Counted from the stretch's first letter, positions 17,447-29,690 are shown. The stretch is DNA of 61,789 nucleotides from Phycisphaerae bacterium (GCA_022072445.1 JAJVHV010000028.1:1-61789); one strand, 5' to 3'. A program made the numbers and translations. Notes: generated by a model not told the origin, from the letters alone.

Positions 17447-17907
17447 GGCTCACGCTCCGGATTCTTGGCGCGCTTGCTGAACGATCTCTTACGCCTTGCA
17501 GACACGAGGTTATGGCGCCAGCCCGCGCGCGGCAACTGCACACCAGCGCCGAGAGCACGCGGCACGCAGCTCCCGGTTCCCCGCCTGTCGTCAACCCCGC
17601 TTCGTTCCCACCGGGCGGTTTGGTAGAATCCAAGTCGCAGGTTCTCGGTCGATCGGCGGCTCAGGATGCGATCGCGCCCCAGCCGAGCCCCGAGCGTTAG
17701 CGAGGGGTTCGGCTGGGGCGTGCCTCCGGACTCGTCGCATGGCACCCGCGCGAACGGCGGCGATCTTCACCAAGTCATCAACACGTGTCTCCACTCCGGG
17801 CCCCTCCCTCGCGGTCGGGCCTCGGCCGGGGCGCCCCTTCGCGCAGCGGCGCCCGACACGCGCCTGTCGCGCAAGAGAACGCCCACGCGCATGGCGCCCA
17901 GTCCCCG
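17447..17907. other. Intergenic repeat-rich gap with an orphan -10-like box
   Basis: 461 bp without a gene. It contains gagccccgagcgttagcg and agggg-type palindrome near 17681-17712 and a related cggtcgggcctcgg unit near 17810. A TAGAAT box at 17624-17629 resembles those upstream of real genes. It precedes an ATG at 17665 whose frame runs straight into the repeat, so it may mark a lost gene. Confidence 0.55.
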
Positions 17908-19119
17908 CTACTTCGCGGCCGCAAGCAGCTCCCGAATCGCGATCGTGAGGATTTCTTCGCCCCCGCCGCGCTGCACGCCGACGCGCAGCGATTCGCCACG
18001 CATCAACCCCTCCCATCGGGCGGCGTCGAAACACTCGTCCACCGGCCGGCCATTGATCGAGCCGATCACGTCACCATCGCGGATTCCCGCCTTCTCCGCC
18101 GGCAGCCCGCTCATCACGCCGAAGACCTGTCCGCCAGTCGCGCAGCGCTGCATGCGAAAGCCCGCCGTGCGCAGCGGCGGCGCGACGATCGTATCCTTCG
18201 ACGGTCGCGCGAAACGCAGCCGATGATGCTTCTGATCCAGCGTTAAGGCAAAGTGCTCAAGCGCCAAACCGCCCATCAGCGGAAACCCGATCGCGTCGTC
18301 TACGACGCCGTGCGGCGACTCGAACACCACGTCGCCGCACTTGAGCGCGCCATCCAGCCGGCACACCTGCGTCTTGAGCTCGCGGTCGACCGTGCGTGCG
18401 ACCGGACCATCGACCGGACCCTGCGCCATCCCGCATTGCTTGACGACGTCTGGCGTGAACCGGAACCAGCCGGTCATGCCGGTGTCGAGCGTGAAATCGA
18501 CGTCCTGCCCGCAGCAGTTCACCGCAATGACCGGGTGACTGTACGGCTGCCGCGGCGTGCGAAAGGTGACGATGTCGCGCCCGTTGGCTGCCGGCAGCTC
18601 GCCGCGCTCGATCCGCAGCCGCCCGTTCGGATAGTCAAACGTCAGCAACAGCTCGGCGAACATGCCAATCCCCAGCACGCCGTCGGCGCTCTCGCCCTGC
18701 GGCTGCGGAACCGCCAGCGCCCGCAGCCCGCGGAACTCGGCGTCCCCCAGCCGGAGCGACTCGATCGTGTGCAACGTCGCATCAAGCCCCTTTCCGCCGG
18801 GACTCGCCACCCGCACCCGAACGCCGCTGGACTTCGCCTCCGGCAATTCCAGCCGCTTCACGAACTCCGGCGACAGATAGATGCCCGGCGCACCGGTGTC
18901 GACGATCAGCCGCACGGGATGCTTGTCATTGATCCGCCCTTCGACGATCGCCCAGCCCAGGTCGCGCCTCAGCGGCAGCTCAACCGGCTCGTCCGGCACG
19001 CGCACCTCGCTCGCCAACGGCGACGGACCGCTGTGGCGGCTGATGACCTGTGCGTCAGACCGGGCGGCCAGCGCGGCGCAGACCGCGAGGAGAGCGACGC
19101 GATATCTCCAGGTGGACAT
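17908..19119 (-). CDS. Exported double retropepsin-like aspartyl protease with PDZ domain
   Basis: A 403-residue protein. Signal peptide YRVALLAVCAALAARSDA, cleavage near 23. The first aspartic-protease-like domain has LIVDTGAPG (D74), the second DFTLDTGMTG (near 200), so the two D-T-G motifs of a pepsin-like dimer are in one chain. Near 320-400 a PDZ domain follows: FGVMSGLPAEKAGIRDGDVIGSINGRPV. Planctomycetes have many such proteins. Role: probably periplasmic peptide processing or peptide binding. ATG 19119 is chosen since it opens the signal peptide directly. The 77 codons upstream are Arg-rich filler. Confidence 0.82.
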   Translation of the reverse strand: MSTWRYRVALLAVCAALAARSDAQVISRHSGPSPLASEVRVPDEPVELPLRRDLGWAIVEGRINDKHPVRLIVDTGAPGIYLSPEFVKRLELPEAKSSGVRVRVASPGGKGLDATLHTIESLRLGDAEFRGLRALAVPQPQGESADGVLGIGMFAELLLTFDYPNGRLRIERGELPAANGRDIVTFRTPRQPYSHPVIAVNCCGQDVDFTLDTGMTGWFRFTPDVVKQCGMAQGPVDGPVARTVDRELKTQVCRLDGALKCGDVVFESPHGVVDDAIGFPLMGGLALEHFALTLDQKHHRLRFARPSKDTIVAPPLRTAGFRMQRCATGGQVFGVMSGLPAEKAGIRDGDVIGSINGRPVDECFDAARWEGLMRGESLRVGVQRGGGEEILTIAIRELLAAAK

Positions 19120-19354
19120 TGGGTCGATCCCGGCGCGCGGACCCGGCTCAGCACCGCGCCGCCATGCTAACCCATGACGCCGCACGCCGCCGTTTCCGTC
19201 GCCAATTCCGCTGATCCAGGCGACGGCACACCGCTTTCGCGGGCGCAGGAGCGCATCCATCGTCCGCCGCGTGCTGACGCGCGCGGCTCTGGCAGCGACT
19301 GTGTCACCGGCCGTCGTTTCGTTACGAACAAACAAGTGAACGGCGCGCATTACT

Positions 19355-19427
19355 TGAGCCGCTACCAGAACCCACCACGAGAGTGATGGGTCCAGCCACC
19401 CCCCACTGGCGTGCGGGGTTCTGATAG
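19355..19427. repeat. Palindromic repeat, ggggttctg family
   Basis: cagaacccaccacgagagtg is followed by gggtccagccaccccccactggcgtgcggggttctgatag. The two ends are partly complementary. A close relative at 52118-52158 supplies the last codons and the stop of tyrS. Confidence 0.75.
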
Positions 19428-19450
19428 GTGCTTTTTGTCACGGACGGCCC

Positions 19451-19566
19451 GACTCCGCCCAGCGCAAAGTGTCTGGCCTGACTCCGCCCAGCGCGGAGTG
19501 TCTGGCCTGACTCCGCCCAGCGCAAAGTGTCTGGCCTGACTCCGCCCAGCGCGGAGTGTCTGGCTT
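19451..19566. repeat. Four 29-bp tandem repeats
   Basis: Units of 29 bp start gactccgcccagcgc and end gtgtctggcct. Copies alternate between caaag and cggag at positions 15-19. There are no spacers, so this is not CRISPR. It lies immediately upstream of the TPR-kinase promoter region. Confidence 0.9.
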
Positions 19567-19645
19567 GACTCGGCCGGCGGCAAACACTGCGCGCCGCGCG
19601 GGCTGGCATCGGGTATTCTGGTCGGCGTTCGCGAGGCCACGTCTC

Positions 19646-21787
19646 ATGTCACACGATCCGCCGTCGACCGTCACGATTCTCACCGACAGCTTTGAGCCGC
19701 CGGAGCGCATCGGCCCGTATCGCCTGTTGGACCGCAAACCGATCGGCGCGGGGGGCATGGGCGAGGTGTATCTGGCCGAGCAGGACACGCCGCGGCGGCG
19801 GGTGGCGCTGAAGATCATCAAGCTGGGTATGGACACGCGGCAGGTGATCGCGCGCTTCGAGCAGGAGCGCGAGGCGCTGGGGCTGATGGAGCATCCGAAC
19901 GTCGCGCGGATTTACGACGCCGGCAGCACGCCGGAGGGCCGGCCCTATTTCGTGATGGAGTACGTCCGCGGCGTGCCGATCACGAAGCACTGCGACGAGC
20001 AGCGCTTGACCATCCGCCAGCGGATCGAGCTTTTTCTGGCGGTGTGCGACGGCATTCAGCACGCGCACCAGAAGGCGATCATTCATCGCGACGTGACGCC
20101 GCGGAACGTGCTGGTCGAGTTCGCCGACGGCCGCGCGACACCCAAGGTGATCGACTTCGGTCTGGCCAAGGCGCTCGGCGCGCGGCTGACGGATCGGACG
20201 CTGTCGCGCGAGGGCGGCGGATTCGTCGGCACGCTGCCCTACAGCAGCCCGGAGCAGGCCGGCGGGAACCGCGACATCGACACGAGGACGGACATCTACT
20301 CGCTTGGCGCGCTGCTGTACGAGCTGCTGGCCGGCGTGCCGCCGATTGATTTCGAGTGGGCCTCGCCGCTGGAAGATTGTCTGCGGCGGATTCGCGAGGC
20401 GGAGCCGCTGCCGCCGAGCGTGCGAGTTGGCCAGGGGAGCGTCGGCGTCCCGCCGGCCGATCCGAGCCGCGCGTCGGATCCGAGCCGCGCCCGTAAGGAA
20501 GCGGTTTCTCAGCCCAGCGCGCAGCAGCCGGCCGCCACCAGTGCAGTTATCACGTTTTCACATTCGCACATTAACACGCTGGCACACACCCGCCGCACCG
20601 ACCCGCGCGGGCTCGTCCGCGAGCTGCGCAACGAGCCCGACTGGATTGTGATGAAATGCCTGGAGAAAGAGCGCGCCCGGCGTTACGAATCGCTGCTGGG
20701 CCAAGAACATCCGGATGTCGCGCAGAGCCTGAACAACCTGGCGAGCCTGTACCAGGTCCGGGGCGACTACAGCGCGGCCGAGCCGGTCTTGCGCGAGGCA
20801 CTCGCGATGAAGCGCAAGCTGCTCGGCGACGAGCATCCGGGTGTAGCGGCTGGCCTGAACAACTTGGCCGTCGTGTTGGCGTCCAAGGGTGATTTTGCCG
20901 CTGCCGAGCCGCTGTACCGTGAAGCACTGGCCATCAAGCGGAAGACACTTGGTGATGAACATCCGGACGTGGCGGCCGGGCTGAACAATCTCGCGGCGCT
21001 GCTCCAAGCTGAAGGCGACTACACCGCAGCGGAGTCGCTCTTTCGTCAGGCGCTGGCGCTGTGCCGCGAGGTGTTGGGGGAATCGCACCCGAACGTGGCG
21101 AGCAGCATGAACAACCTGGCGCATCTGTTGCACAGGAGACATGACTACAGCGCGGCAGAAGAACTATACCGGGGAGCCCTCGCCAAGTACCGGCAATCGC
21201 TTGGGGACGAACATCCGCACGTGGCGAGCACGCTGAACAACCTGGCCGGATTGCTACAGGAGACGGGCAACTACGCCGCTGCTGAGCCGTTCTATCGAGA
21301 GTCGCTGACGATTCGGCGGAAGAGGCTGGGCAATGAGCATCCCGAAGTGGCGAACAGCCTGAGCAACCTGGCGAGCCTGCTTTACAGGAGCGGCAAGTAC
21401 GCAGCAGCGGAGCCGCTGTATCGTGAAGCGCTCGACTTGTGCCGGCGAATACTCCCGCTCGGACATCTTCAGACGCTTTATCCGCAAGTCGGTTTGGGCG
21501 GGACATTGACCAAGCTTGGGCAGTTTGCTGAAGCCGAAGGCATGCTGCTGGAAGTGGCCAATACGTGCGAGCGTGTGCCCAACGCAAAGCGCATGCTTTG
21601 GGCAAGCGTACTTCGCGCGATGTACGACCTCTATTCCGCCTGGCACGCCGCCGAACCGGAAAAGGGCTACGACGGCAAGGCGGCCGACTGGCGCGCGAAG
21701 CTGGAGGAGTGGCGCGCCAGCACGCAACCCGCGACGACGCAATCGACGGCGACGCAGCCGACGACGCGTGCGTCCGCGACGCCGTAG
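19646..21787 (+). CDS. Ser/Thr protein kinase with TPR tail, membrane segment missing
   Basis: A 713-residue protein. The kinase domain runs ~25-350: GAGGMGEVYLAE (P-loop), VALKII (Lys), HRDVTPRN at 147-154, DFGLAK and GTLPYSSPEQA. The catalytic loop has Thr151 where HRDxKPxN kinases have a conserved Lys, so activity may be weakened. Residues ~264-295 (GSVGVPPADPSRASDPSRAR) are translated palindromic repeats. After RRYES (346-350) planctomycete relatives normally carry a transmembrane helix and coiled region. Here six 42-residue kinesin-light-chain-type TPRs (LGDEHPxVAxxLNNLA) follow at once, implying an in-frame deletion of the anchor. ATG 19646 sits 27 bp after TATTCT. Probably cytosolic. 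Confidence 0.85.
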   Translation: MSHDPPSTVTILTDSFEPPERIGPYRLLDRKPIGAGGMGEVYLAEQDTPRRRVALKIIKLGMDTRQVIARFEQEREALGLMEHPNVARIYDAGSTPEGRPYFVMEYVRGVPITKHCDEQRLTIRQRIELFLAVCDGIQHAHQKAIIHRDVTPRNVLVEFADGRATPKVIDFGLAKALGARLTDRTLSREGGGFVGTLPYSSPEQAGGNRDIDTRTDIYSLGALLYELLAGVPPIDFEWASPLEDCLRRIREAEPLPPSVRVGQGSVGVPPADPSRASDPSRARKEAVSQPSAQQPAATSAVITFSHSHINTLAHTRRTDPRGLVRELRNEPDWIVMKCLEKERARRYESLLGQEHPDVAQSLNNLASLYQVRGDYSAAEPVLREALAMKRKLLGDEHPGVAAGLNNLAVVLASKGDFAAAEPLYREALAIKRKTLGDEHPDVAAGLNNLAALLQAEGDYTAAESLFRQALALCREVLGESHPNVASSMNNLAHLLHRRHDYSAAEELYRGALAKYRQSLGDEHPHVASTLNNLAGLLQETGNYAAAEPFYRESLTIRRKRLGNEHPEVANSLSNLASLLYRSGKYAAAEPLYREALDLCRRILPLGHLQTLYPQVGLGGTLTKLGQFAEAEGMLLEVANTCERVPNAKRMLWASVLRAMYDLYSAWHAAEPEKGYDGKAADWRAKLEEWRASTQPATTQSTATQPTTRASATP
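20437..20530. repeat. In-frame palindromic repeats inside the kinase gene
   Basis: It starts with ggggagcgtcggcgtcccgc (the family that dominates ileS), then two gatccgagccgcgcgtcg-type copies, then cccgtaaggaagcggtttct followed by cagccc. The last matches the window's first repeat (reverse complement of 1-40), but that copy reads ttcttagccc, which would give a stop in this frame. Here it is ttctcagccc. Confidence 0.82.
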
Positions 21788-22217
21788 TCGACGACTCCTG
21801 GCTTCATCGGAGCTGCGCGAATGGGCGCGCCGCTCGCGCGAATAAGCGCGTCCGTCGTCCGCCGCTTGCTGACGCGCGCGGCTCCGAACGGGATGCGCGG
21901 CTCGGCTCCAGCGCGCGGCTCCGCCCCTGCCGACGCGAACAGCCGTCGGCAGGGCACCCGCCGCGATCGGTGCTCCTGCCGCCCGCGATCGGCGTCAATT
22001 CGCCTCCGCTCTCGCCGTCGGCGGGAGACGCGCCGACTCGTTATCGGACCCACATACCACCCTGCAAGAAAAAAAGTCGCCCGGTCCTTGCATTTCTAGA
22101 TTTCTGTGTTACACTATGAACATGCTCAATCTGAACACCGCCGCCAGCCGTTACCGCACCCGCCGGCCGAACCTCAGCCGCTCCGTCCGTCCGACAACAA
22201 ACGCACCGCCACCGGCC
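21788..22217. other. Intergenic gap with scattered repeat fragments
   Basis: 430 bp between convergent genes. It holds cgcttgctgacgcgcgcggc-type fragments of the first-kilobase family near 21864. An AT-rich patch with tacact precedes ATG 22116, but no protein-like frame follows because the DNA is the 3' end of the lipoprotein gene on the other strand. Confidence 0.55.
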
Positions 22218-24695
22218 CTAGTCGCACACACCCACAAAGACGTCGCTCTGCCCGTTCGTATCGCCCGGCACCAGGTCCGTCGCGCCGCTGATGAACGCGA
22301 TCACGTCCCCGGCCGCCGAGAGCGCGTTGCTGACGCTGTTGCGATTGCCCGACGAGCCGTCGATGCCGATCGAAATGAGCTGCATCGCGCCGCTCGCCCG
22401 ATCGACGCGCACCACGTCGAGCTGATCGGCCGATTTCTCGACGCCCAGATTCGTCGCCAGTGTCGAAAACGTGACGAACCGGCCGGTCTGCGAAAGCCGC
22501 GGCAGCCAGCTCGCCTCGTTGCCGGCCTCGCCGCCCGAGCTGCGGCTGACACGCTCCAGCGTGTTGGCCGGCATCGCCACCGCGTAAATCTGCGAGTCGC
22601 CGCCGGTGAATGCGACCACGTGCCCATCGCCCGAGATCGTCGGAGTCAGCGCACCGGCCCCGCCGTCATCGACCCACCGCGTCTGCCCCATATTCCGGTC
22701 GCGCACGTACGCCGAATAACCGTTCCCGCCGGCCGCCAGATTCGTCGGGTCGCCGCCGAACGCCGCCACGCGGCCGTCCGCCGACAGCGCCGGCCACAGC
22801 ACGTGGCGGTCGGCGGCGGCGCCGCCGCTCGAGACGCTGACGCACTCGGCCTGGCCGGTCGCCAGATCGACGGCGTAGATTTGATAGATTCCGGCGGCTC
22901 CGCTGGGTCCGCCGCGGCACGCCAGCGCGATCGAGCTGCCGTCCGCCGAGAGCGCCGGCTGGCGCGACTCGTCGTCCGGCGCCAGCGAGATCAGGCGTGT
23001 TTCGCCGGTGACGCAGGAGTGGACATACACGTCGCCGAGGTTGTCCGCGTCCGCTCCGGCGAGCCGGGCGGCGGTTTCGAACGCGACGAGCGCTCCGTCG
23101 CCGGAGATGCTGACGTTGTCAACGGGCAGCGGGCTCTGAGCGCCGTCGCTGGTCAAGCTGACGCGCGTCACCGTGCCGGTCGCCAGCTCGCAGACGAACG
23201 CGTCGGCGACGCCGTTCGTGTCGCCCGGCACAAGGTCGGCCGCGGAGCTGACGAAAGCGACGAACTGACCGTTCGCGCTGACGGCGGGCCGGCTGGCGCC
23301 GCCGGTGGACTGCTCCTGACTCGGCGTCAGGTTGACGCGCGCCAGGGAGCTGGGGCAGCTCAGGCCGGTGTTGGAGCTCCCACCGCCGCCGCCACCGCCC
23401 GCGCCGCCGCCGCCACCGCCCGCGCCGCCGCCGTCACCGCCGCCCGTTGCGCCGCCGGTGGCGAACGCCCATATCGGACCGGCGGTCGAGCCGTGCACAT
23501 TCCGCGCGACGACCTGCCAGGCGTAAAGCGAGCCAGTGCGCAGCGCGGCACTCGGACGAAATTCCGCGCTGAAAACGGTGGCGACGTACACCGCCGTGTG
23601 CTCGCCGAGCAAGACGTCATAGCTGTCGGCGTCGGGCACAGAGCGCCAGCGCAGCACCGTGTCAGCGGGCACTCCGGCCGCGCCGTCCTCGGGTTGCGGG
23701 CGGTCCGGCACCAGCGGCGGCAGGTGCGTCGCCGCCGTGCGGAAGCTCCACACGTCGGACGCGGTTTCCGCCAGTTCCCCTTCGGCGACAACGCGCCAGT
23801 AGTAAACGGTATCGAGCGCCAGTTCGGCGGGGGTGGTGAAGTCGGTGTCGATCGTCGTGCCCAGCGCGGGTGGATCGGCGGCGGTCCCAAAATGGACGCG
23901 GTAGCGCAGCGCGCCGGGTGAACCGGTCCACTCCAGGCGCAGGCGCGTCGGCAGTCCGGACGCACCGTCGGCCGGAAACGCGGCGACCGCCGGCCGCGGC
24001 GCGTTCGAGTCGGCGGTCGTGCGGAACTGCCACTGGCGCGAAGATTGCACGCCGTCGGCGTTGACGGCGACGACGCGCCAGTAGTAGGTACGGCCCTCGC
24101 GCACGTCCGGCAACGAAGCAAGCGCCGGCGTGTAAGCGCTGGCGAGGTACGCCGGCGTCGGCGTGCTGCCGAAGTACACGTCGTAGCGCTCGGCCCGCGG
24201 CGCCGCCGACCAGTTGAGCGCCGTGCCGAGCGGGACGCCCACGTCGTCGTGGGCGGGCGAGGGATTGAGCGGCGCATCGGGTTTGTCCGCCGGACAGGCG
24301 GTGCGGAACGAGTAGACCTCGCTGGCGGCGCTGCGGCCGTCGAGCCAGTGGGCGTCGACGCGCCAGAAGTACGTCGCGCAAAGCGCCAACCCGTCAGCGC
24401 TATAGGACGTGCTGGTCAGATTGTAAAGGAAGTGCGGCGGATTCTCGGTTCCCAGGTGCAGCGCGTAGTAGTCGGGTGCGCCGCTTGCGTTCCAGCGCAG
24501 CGTGGTGCTCGTGCCGTCAACACGCTCGCCAGGACTGAGACGGCCGGGAGCGGGGATCGAGTTGTTGCCGGGTTCGACGTCCGATGCATGCTGACTCGAA
24601 TCCGCCGAATTGTCAGCCAGGTCTGTGTTGGTCGGGCAGCCGGCCAGCACGGCCGCCGCCGCCGTGACACTGAGCAACGCCCATGGCGCCTTCAT
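22218..24695 (-). CDS. Large lipoprotein with FN3-like repeats and a beta-propeller
   Basis: An 825-residue protein. Lipobox: LLSVTAAAAVLAGC, cysteine 19. Residues ~40-420 hold four FN3-like repeats, each ending in YYWRVVA or similar followed by W-x-F-x-T. A glycine-rich linker (GGGGGGAGGGGGGG, near 435-455) leads to a C-terminal propeller. The propeller has TolB/PD40-like blades with repeated SADG-x-x-x-AF or SGDG-x-x-VAF motifs, and both its start and end share a SSAADLVPGDTNGVADAFV-type phrase. It is likely a surface-exposed binding protein. ATG 24695 opens the signal peptide, with gaaaggg upstream. Ligand unknown. Confidence 0.78.
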   Translation of the reverse strand: MKAPWALLSVTAAAAVLAGCPTNTDLADNSADSSQHASDVEPGNNSIPAPGRLSPGERVDGTSTTLRWNASGAPDYYALHLGTENPPHFLYNLTSTSYSADGLALCATYFWRVDAHWLDGRSAASEVYSFRTACPADKPDAPLNPSPAHDDVGVPLGTALNWSAAPRAERYDVYFGSTPTPAYLASAYTPALASLPDVREGRTYYWRVVAVNADGVQSSRQWQFRTTADSNAPRPAVAAFPADGASGLPTRLRLEWTGSPGALRYRVHFGTAADPPALGTTIDTDFTTPAELALDTVYYWRVVAEGELAETASDVWSFRTAATHLPPLVPDRPQPEDGAAGVPADTVLRWRSVPDADSYDVLLGEHTAVYVATVFSAEFRPSAALRTGSLYAWQVVARNVHGSTAGPIWAFATGGATGGGDGGGAGGGGGGAGGGGGGGSSNTGLSCPSSLARVNLTPSQEQSTGGASRPAVSANGQFVAFVSSAADLVPGDTNGVADAFVCELATGTVTRVSLTSDGAQSPLPVDNVSISGDGALVAFETAARLAGADADNLGDVYVHSCVTGETRLISLAPDDESRQPALSADGSSIALACRGGPSGAAGIYQIYAVDLATGQAECVSVSSGGAAADRHVLWPALSADGRVAAFGGDPTNLAAGGNGYSAYVRDRNMGQTRWVDDGGAGALTPTISGDGHVVAFTGGDSQIYAVAMPANTLERVSRSSGGEAGNEASWLPRLSQTGRFVTFSTLATNLGVEKSADQLDVVRVDRASGAMQLISIGIDGSSGNRNSVSNALSAAGDVIAFISGATDLVPGDTNGQSDVFVGVCD

Positions 24696-24916
24696 GACGA
24701 GCCCTTTCGATGAGGATTGCCGCGCGAGATGCGGAGTTAGCAAGGCAGGGGAACATCACGTCACCACTCATCCGAAATCGTCGGGCCACCCGACTGACCA
24801 GTCAATTGGGGAATCGTGTGGCTGCGGAATTCGCACTCACTCGGAGCGATTTCGGCGATGGCCCGGGCAGTGTCCGGATCGCCACTCGACCGCTCACGGC
24901 CGGCGCCGGGATCGGA

Positions 24917-24922
24917 TAGAAT
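24917..24922 (+). promoter_or_regulatory. Candidate -10 box (TAGAAT) of gcvH-gcvP
   Basis: Five of six matches to the consensus, 78 bp before the gcvH start. No clear -35 and no recognisable glycine riboswitch between it and gcvH. Confidence 0.4.
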
Positions 24923-25000
24923 CCGCGGTCTTTCCCGGACCACGTCGGCCGGGAGCAAGGGAGTCGAATCGAGTGCCAGCGCGGCACGGAGAGCGTGCAG

Positions 25001-25381
25001 ATGCCTGTACCCACCGATCGGAAGTACGCCAAGACGCATGAGTGGTTTCTCGCGCAGGGCGACGTCGTCACCATCGGCATCACCAAGTTCGCCGCCGACG
25101 AACTGACCGACGTCACCTACGTCGAGCTCCCCGCGGCCGGGAAGGCGGTCGCGGCCGGCGAGAGCTTCGGCGAGATCGAGTCGGTCAAAGCAACGAGCGG
25201 ACTTTACTCGGCGATCAGCGGCACGGTGCTGGAGGTCAACAAGAAGCTGGCCGACAAGCCGGAGCTGGTGAACAACGACTCGTTCAACGAGGGCTGGATG
25301 ATCCGCGTGAAGTGCAGCGATCTCAGCCCGCTGTCCAAGCTCATGGACGCCGCCGAATACGATCGTCAGACCAGCGTCTGA
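25001..25381 (+). CDS. gcvH: Glycine cleavage system H protein
   Basis: A 126-residue lipoyl carrier of the glycine cleavage complex. It shuttles the aminomethyl group between GcvP, GcvT and the Lpd protein. Lipoylation site: K63 in [18 protein letters not shown]. The N-terminal YAKTHEWF and [23 protein letters not shown] match the family. ATG 25001 fits cggagag nine bases upstream. GTG 24995 would leave only 3 bp spacing. gcvP follows after 217 bp containing a palindrome. GcvT is not in the window. The lipA gene at 52.2-53.1 kb can supply the lipoyl group. Confidence 0.96.
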   Translation: MPVPTDRKYAKTHEWFLAQGDVVTIGITKFAADELTDVTYVELPAAGKAVAAGESFGEIESVKATSGLYSAISGTVLEVNKKLADKPELVNNDSFNEGWMIRVKCSDLSPLSKLMDAAEYDRQTSV

Positions 25382-25448
25382 CGCGTGCGTCCGAGAAAAA
25401 GCCGCGGCCGGCGATGAGGCAACGCAACGTCCGGTGGCGGCGTCCGTC

Positions 25449-25468
25449 GGGCAGGCAGTCGCCTGCCC
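25449..25468. repeat. Palindrome between gcvH and gcvP
   Basis: gggcaggc, agtc, gcctgccc: a perfect 8-bp stem with a 4-base loop. Another short palindrome family of this genome. It could also act as a weak transcription attenuator between the two genes. Confidence 0.7.
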
Positions 25469-25598
25469 CACTCCTGGCAGGGAATCGCTCAACATGCCCG
25501 GCAGAACATTATCATCGACAGGTGTTGACCCATCATTGCATCCCGATGCGGCGCGCGGCACGACCGCCGGCGTCGAGCGGGAGGAGACAGGTTCGCTC

Positions 25599-28769
<3,171 letters not shown>

Positions 28770-28839
28770 CGATCTGGTTGTGCCGCGGCGACAAGGAGTA
28801 GGGTGGATTGGCCATCGGCTGTTGGAGTTTGGTTGACGC

Positions 28840-29235
28840 ATGTTGACGGTTCGAGAGCTTAAGTCCATCGCCCGCGCGCGACTTGCAGATGCGCGAGCGC
28901 TTTTGGCTGCGGATCGCTACGACAGCGCGATCTATCTGGCTGGATACGCGATCGAGGTGGCGCTGAAGGGACGATCATGCCGGACGTTGCGCTGGACTGA
29001 ATTTCCGCTGACAGATTCCGAGTTCAAGGGTCTGACCAGCTTCAAGACGCACGATCTCGACCGGCTGCTTCGGCTTTCAGGTGTAGAGGCCCGGATCAAG
29101 CGCGACCACATGAACGACTGGGTGATTGTTAAGAAATGGGACTCCGAAGCGCGTTATCATCCTCCAGGGCAGGCAACGAAGGCGGACGCTGAGCGGATGC
29201 TCGCAGCGACGTCCGTGTTGCTGAGGACGCTATGA
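28840..29235 (+). CDS. HEPN-domain protein, possible RNase toxin
   Basis: A 131-residue all-helical protein. LADARALLAADRYDSAIYLAGYAIEVALKG is a typical HEPN core. R85-x4-H90 (RIKRDH) fits the R-x4-6-H motif of HEPN ribonucleases, so RNase activity is plausible but not proven. The second gene overlaps its stop by four bases (atga), a tight two-gene layout like many toxin-antitoxin or HEPN-MNT modules. The partner is not a recognisable nucleotidyltransferase. It lies 70 bp after gcvP. An alternative is a HEPN protein with no nuclease role, such as a sugar- or nucleotide-metabolism accessory. Confidence 0.75.
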   Translation: MLTVRELKSIARARLADARALLAADRYDSAIYLAGYAIEVALKGRSCRTLRWTEFPLTDSEFKGLTSFKTHDLDRLLRLSGVEARIKRDHMNDWVIVKKWDSEARYHPPGQATKADAERMLAATSVLLRTL

Positions 29236-29666
29236 GAGAATTGGCCGAGAATCTCCGAATCTTCGAGCGCAGAGTGACTGAGGAGAAGGGGCCGTTCGTA
29301 CTCTTCGCACTGTTCCTGCGCGAGAATGCGCCGAATCGCTGGGACCTGGTCGTGTCCGCCCCCTGGATCGACACCGACGAATACGCGGCCCTTGAATATC
29401 TTTCCGACAAGCTTCGCACCCACTTGACGGAGCCGGAGTTGGTGGCGATTTCCCGCATCGCGCCCGTGCCCAGCACTGATCCACGCCTCAGCGACGTTCA
29501 GCGCGCGCTCAATTGCTCTCACGCCATCGTCGAAGTCCGCAACTGCGAGTTCTTCGGCCTGGCGATCGCGCACGCGTTCATCATTACCTCGCGCAAAGCA
29601 AAACCGCGGCGCGCATCCCCACGACCGCGCCGTCGCTCCCGGGCTGTCGCCTCACGGCGGAAGTGA
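29232..29666 (+). CDS. Partner of the HEPN gene, unknown family
   Basis: A 144-residue protein. It starts in an ATGA overlap with the HEPN gene, so the two are surely co-translated. The visible body is alpha/beta: FVLFALFLRENAPNRWDLVVSAPWIDT, then EYAALEYLSDKLRTHLTEPEL, then AIVEVRNCEFFGLAIAHAFII. The last ~23 residues are basic (KPRRASPRPRRRSR), suggesting RNA or DNA contact. I do not recognise a named family. The context suggests an antitoxin, regulator or cofactor for the HEPN protein. It ends 24 bp before the convergent nrnA. Confidence 0.65.
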   Translation: MRELAENLRIFERRVTEEKGPFVLFALFLRENAPNRWDLVVSAPWIDTDEYAALEYLSDKLRTHLTEPELVAISRIAPVPSTDPRLSDVQRALNCSHAIVEVRNCEFFGLAIAHAFIITSRKAKPRRASPRPRRRSRAVASRRK

Positions 29667-29690
29667 ACCCGGATTGTCCCACATCGCGAA

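Noticed and set aside
19451-19566. 29-bp direct repeats as a CRISPR array
   Set aside because: Units are back to back with no spacers, and no cas gene is near.
22116-23921. 601-residue plus-strand frame with an AT-rich leader
   Set aside because: Only the first ~15 residues look protein-like; the rest is antisense of the FN3/propeller lipoprotein.
24743-25000. Glycine riboswitch before gcvH
   Set aside because: I could not find the conserved tandem aptamer core; only a -10 box is visible.
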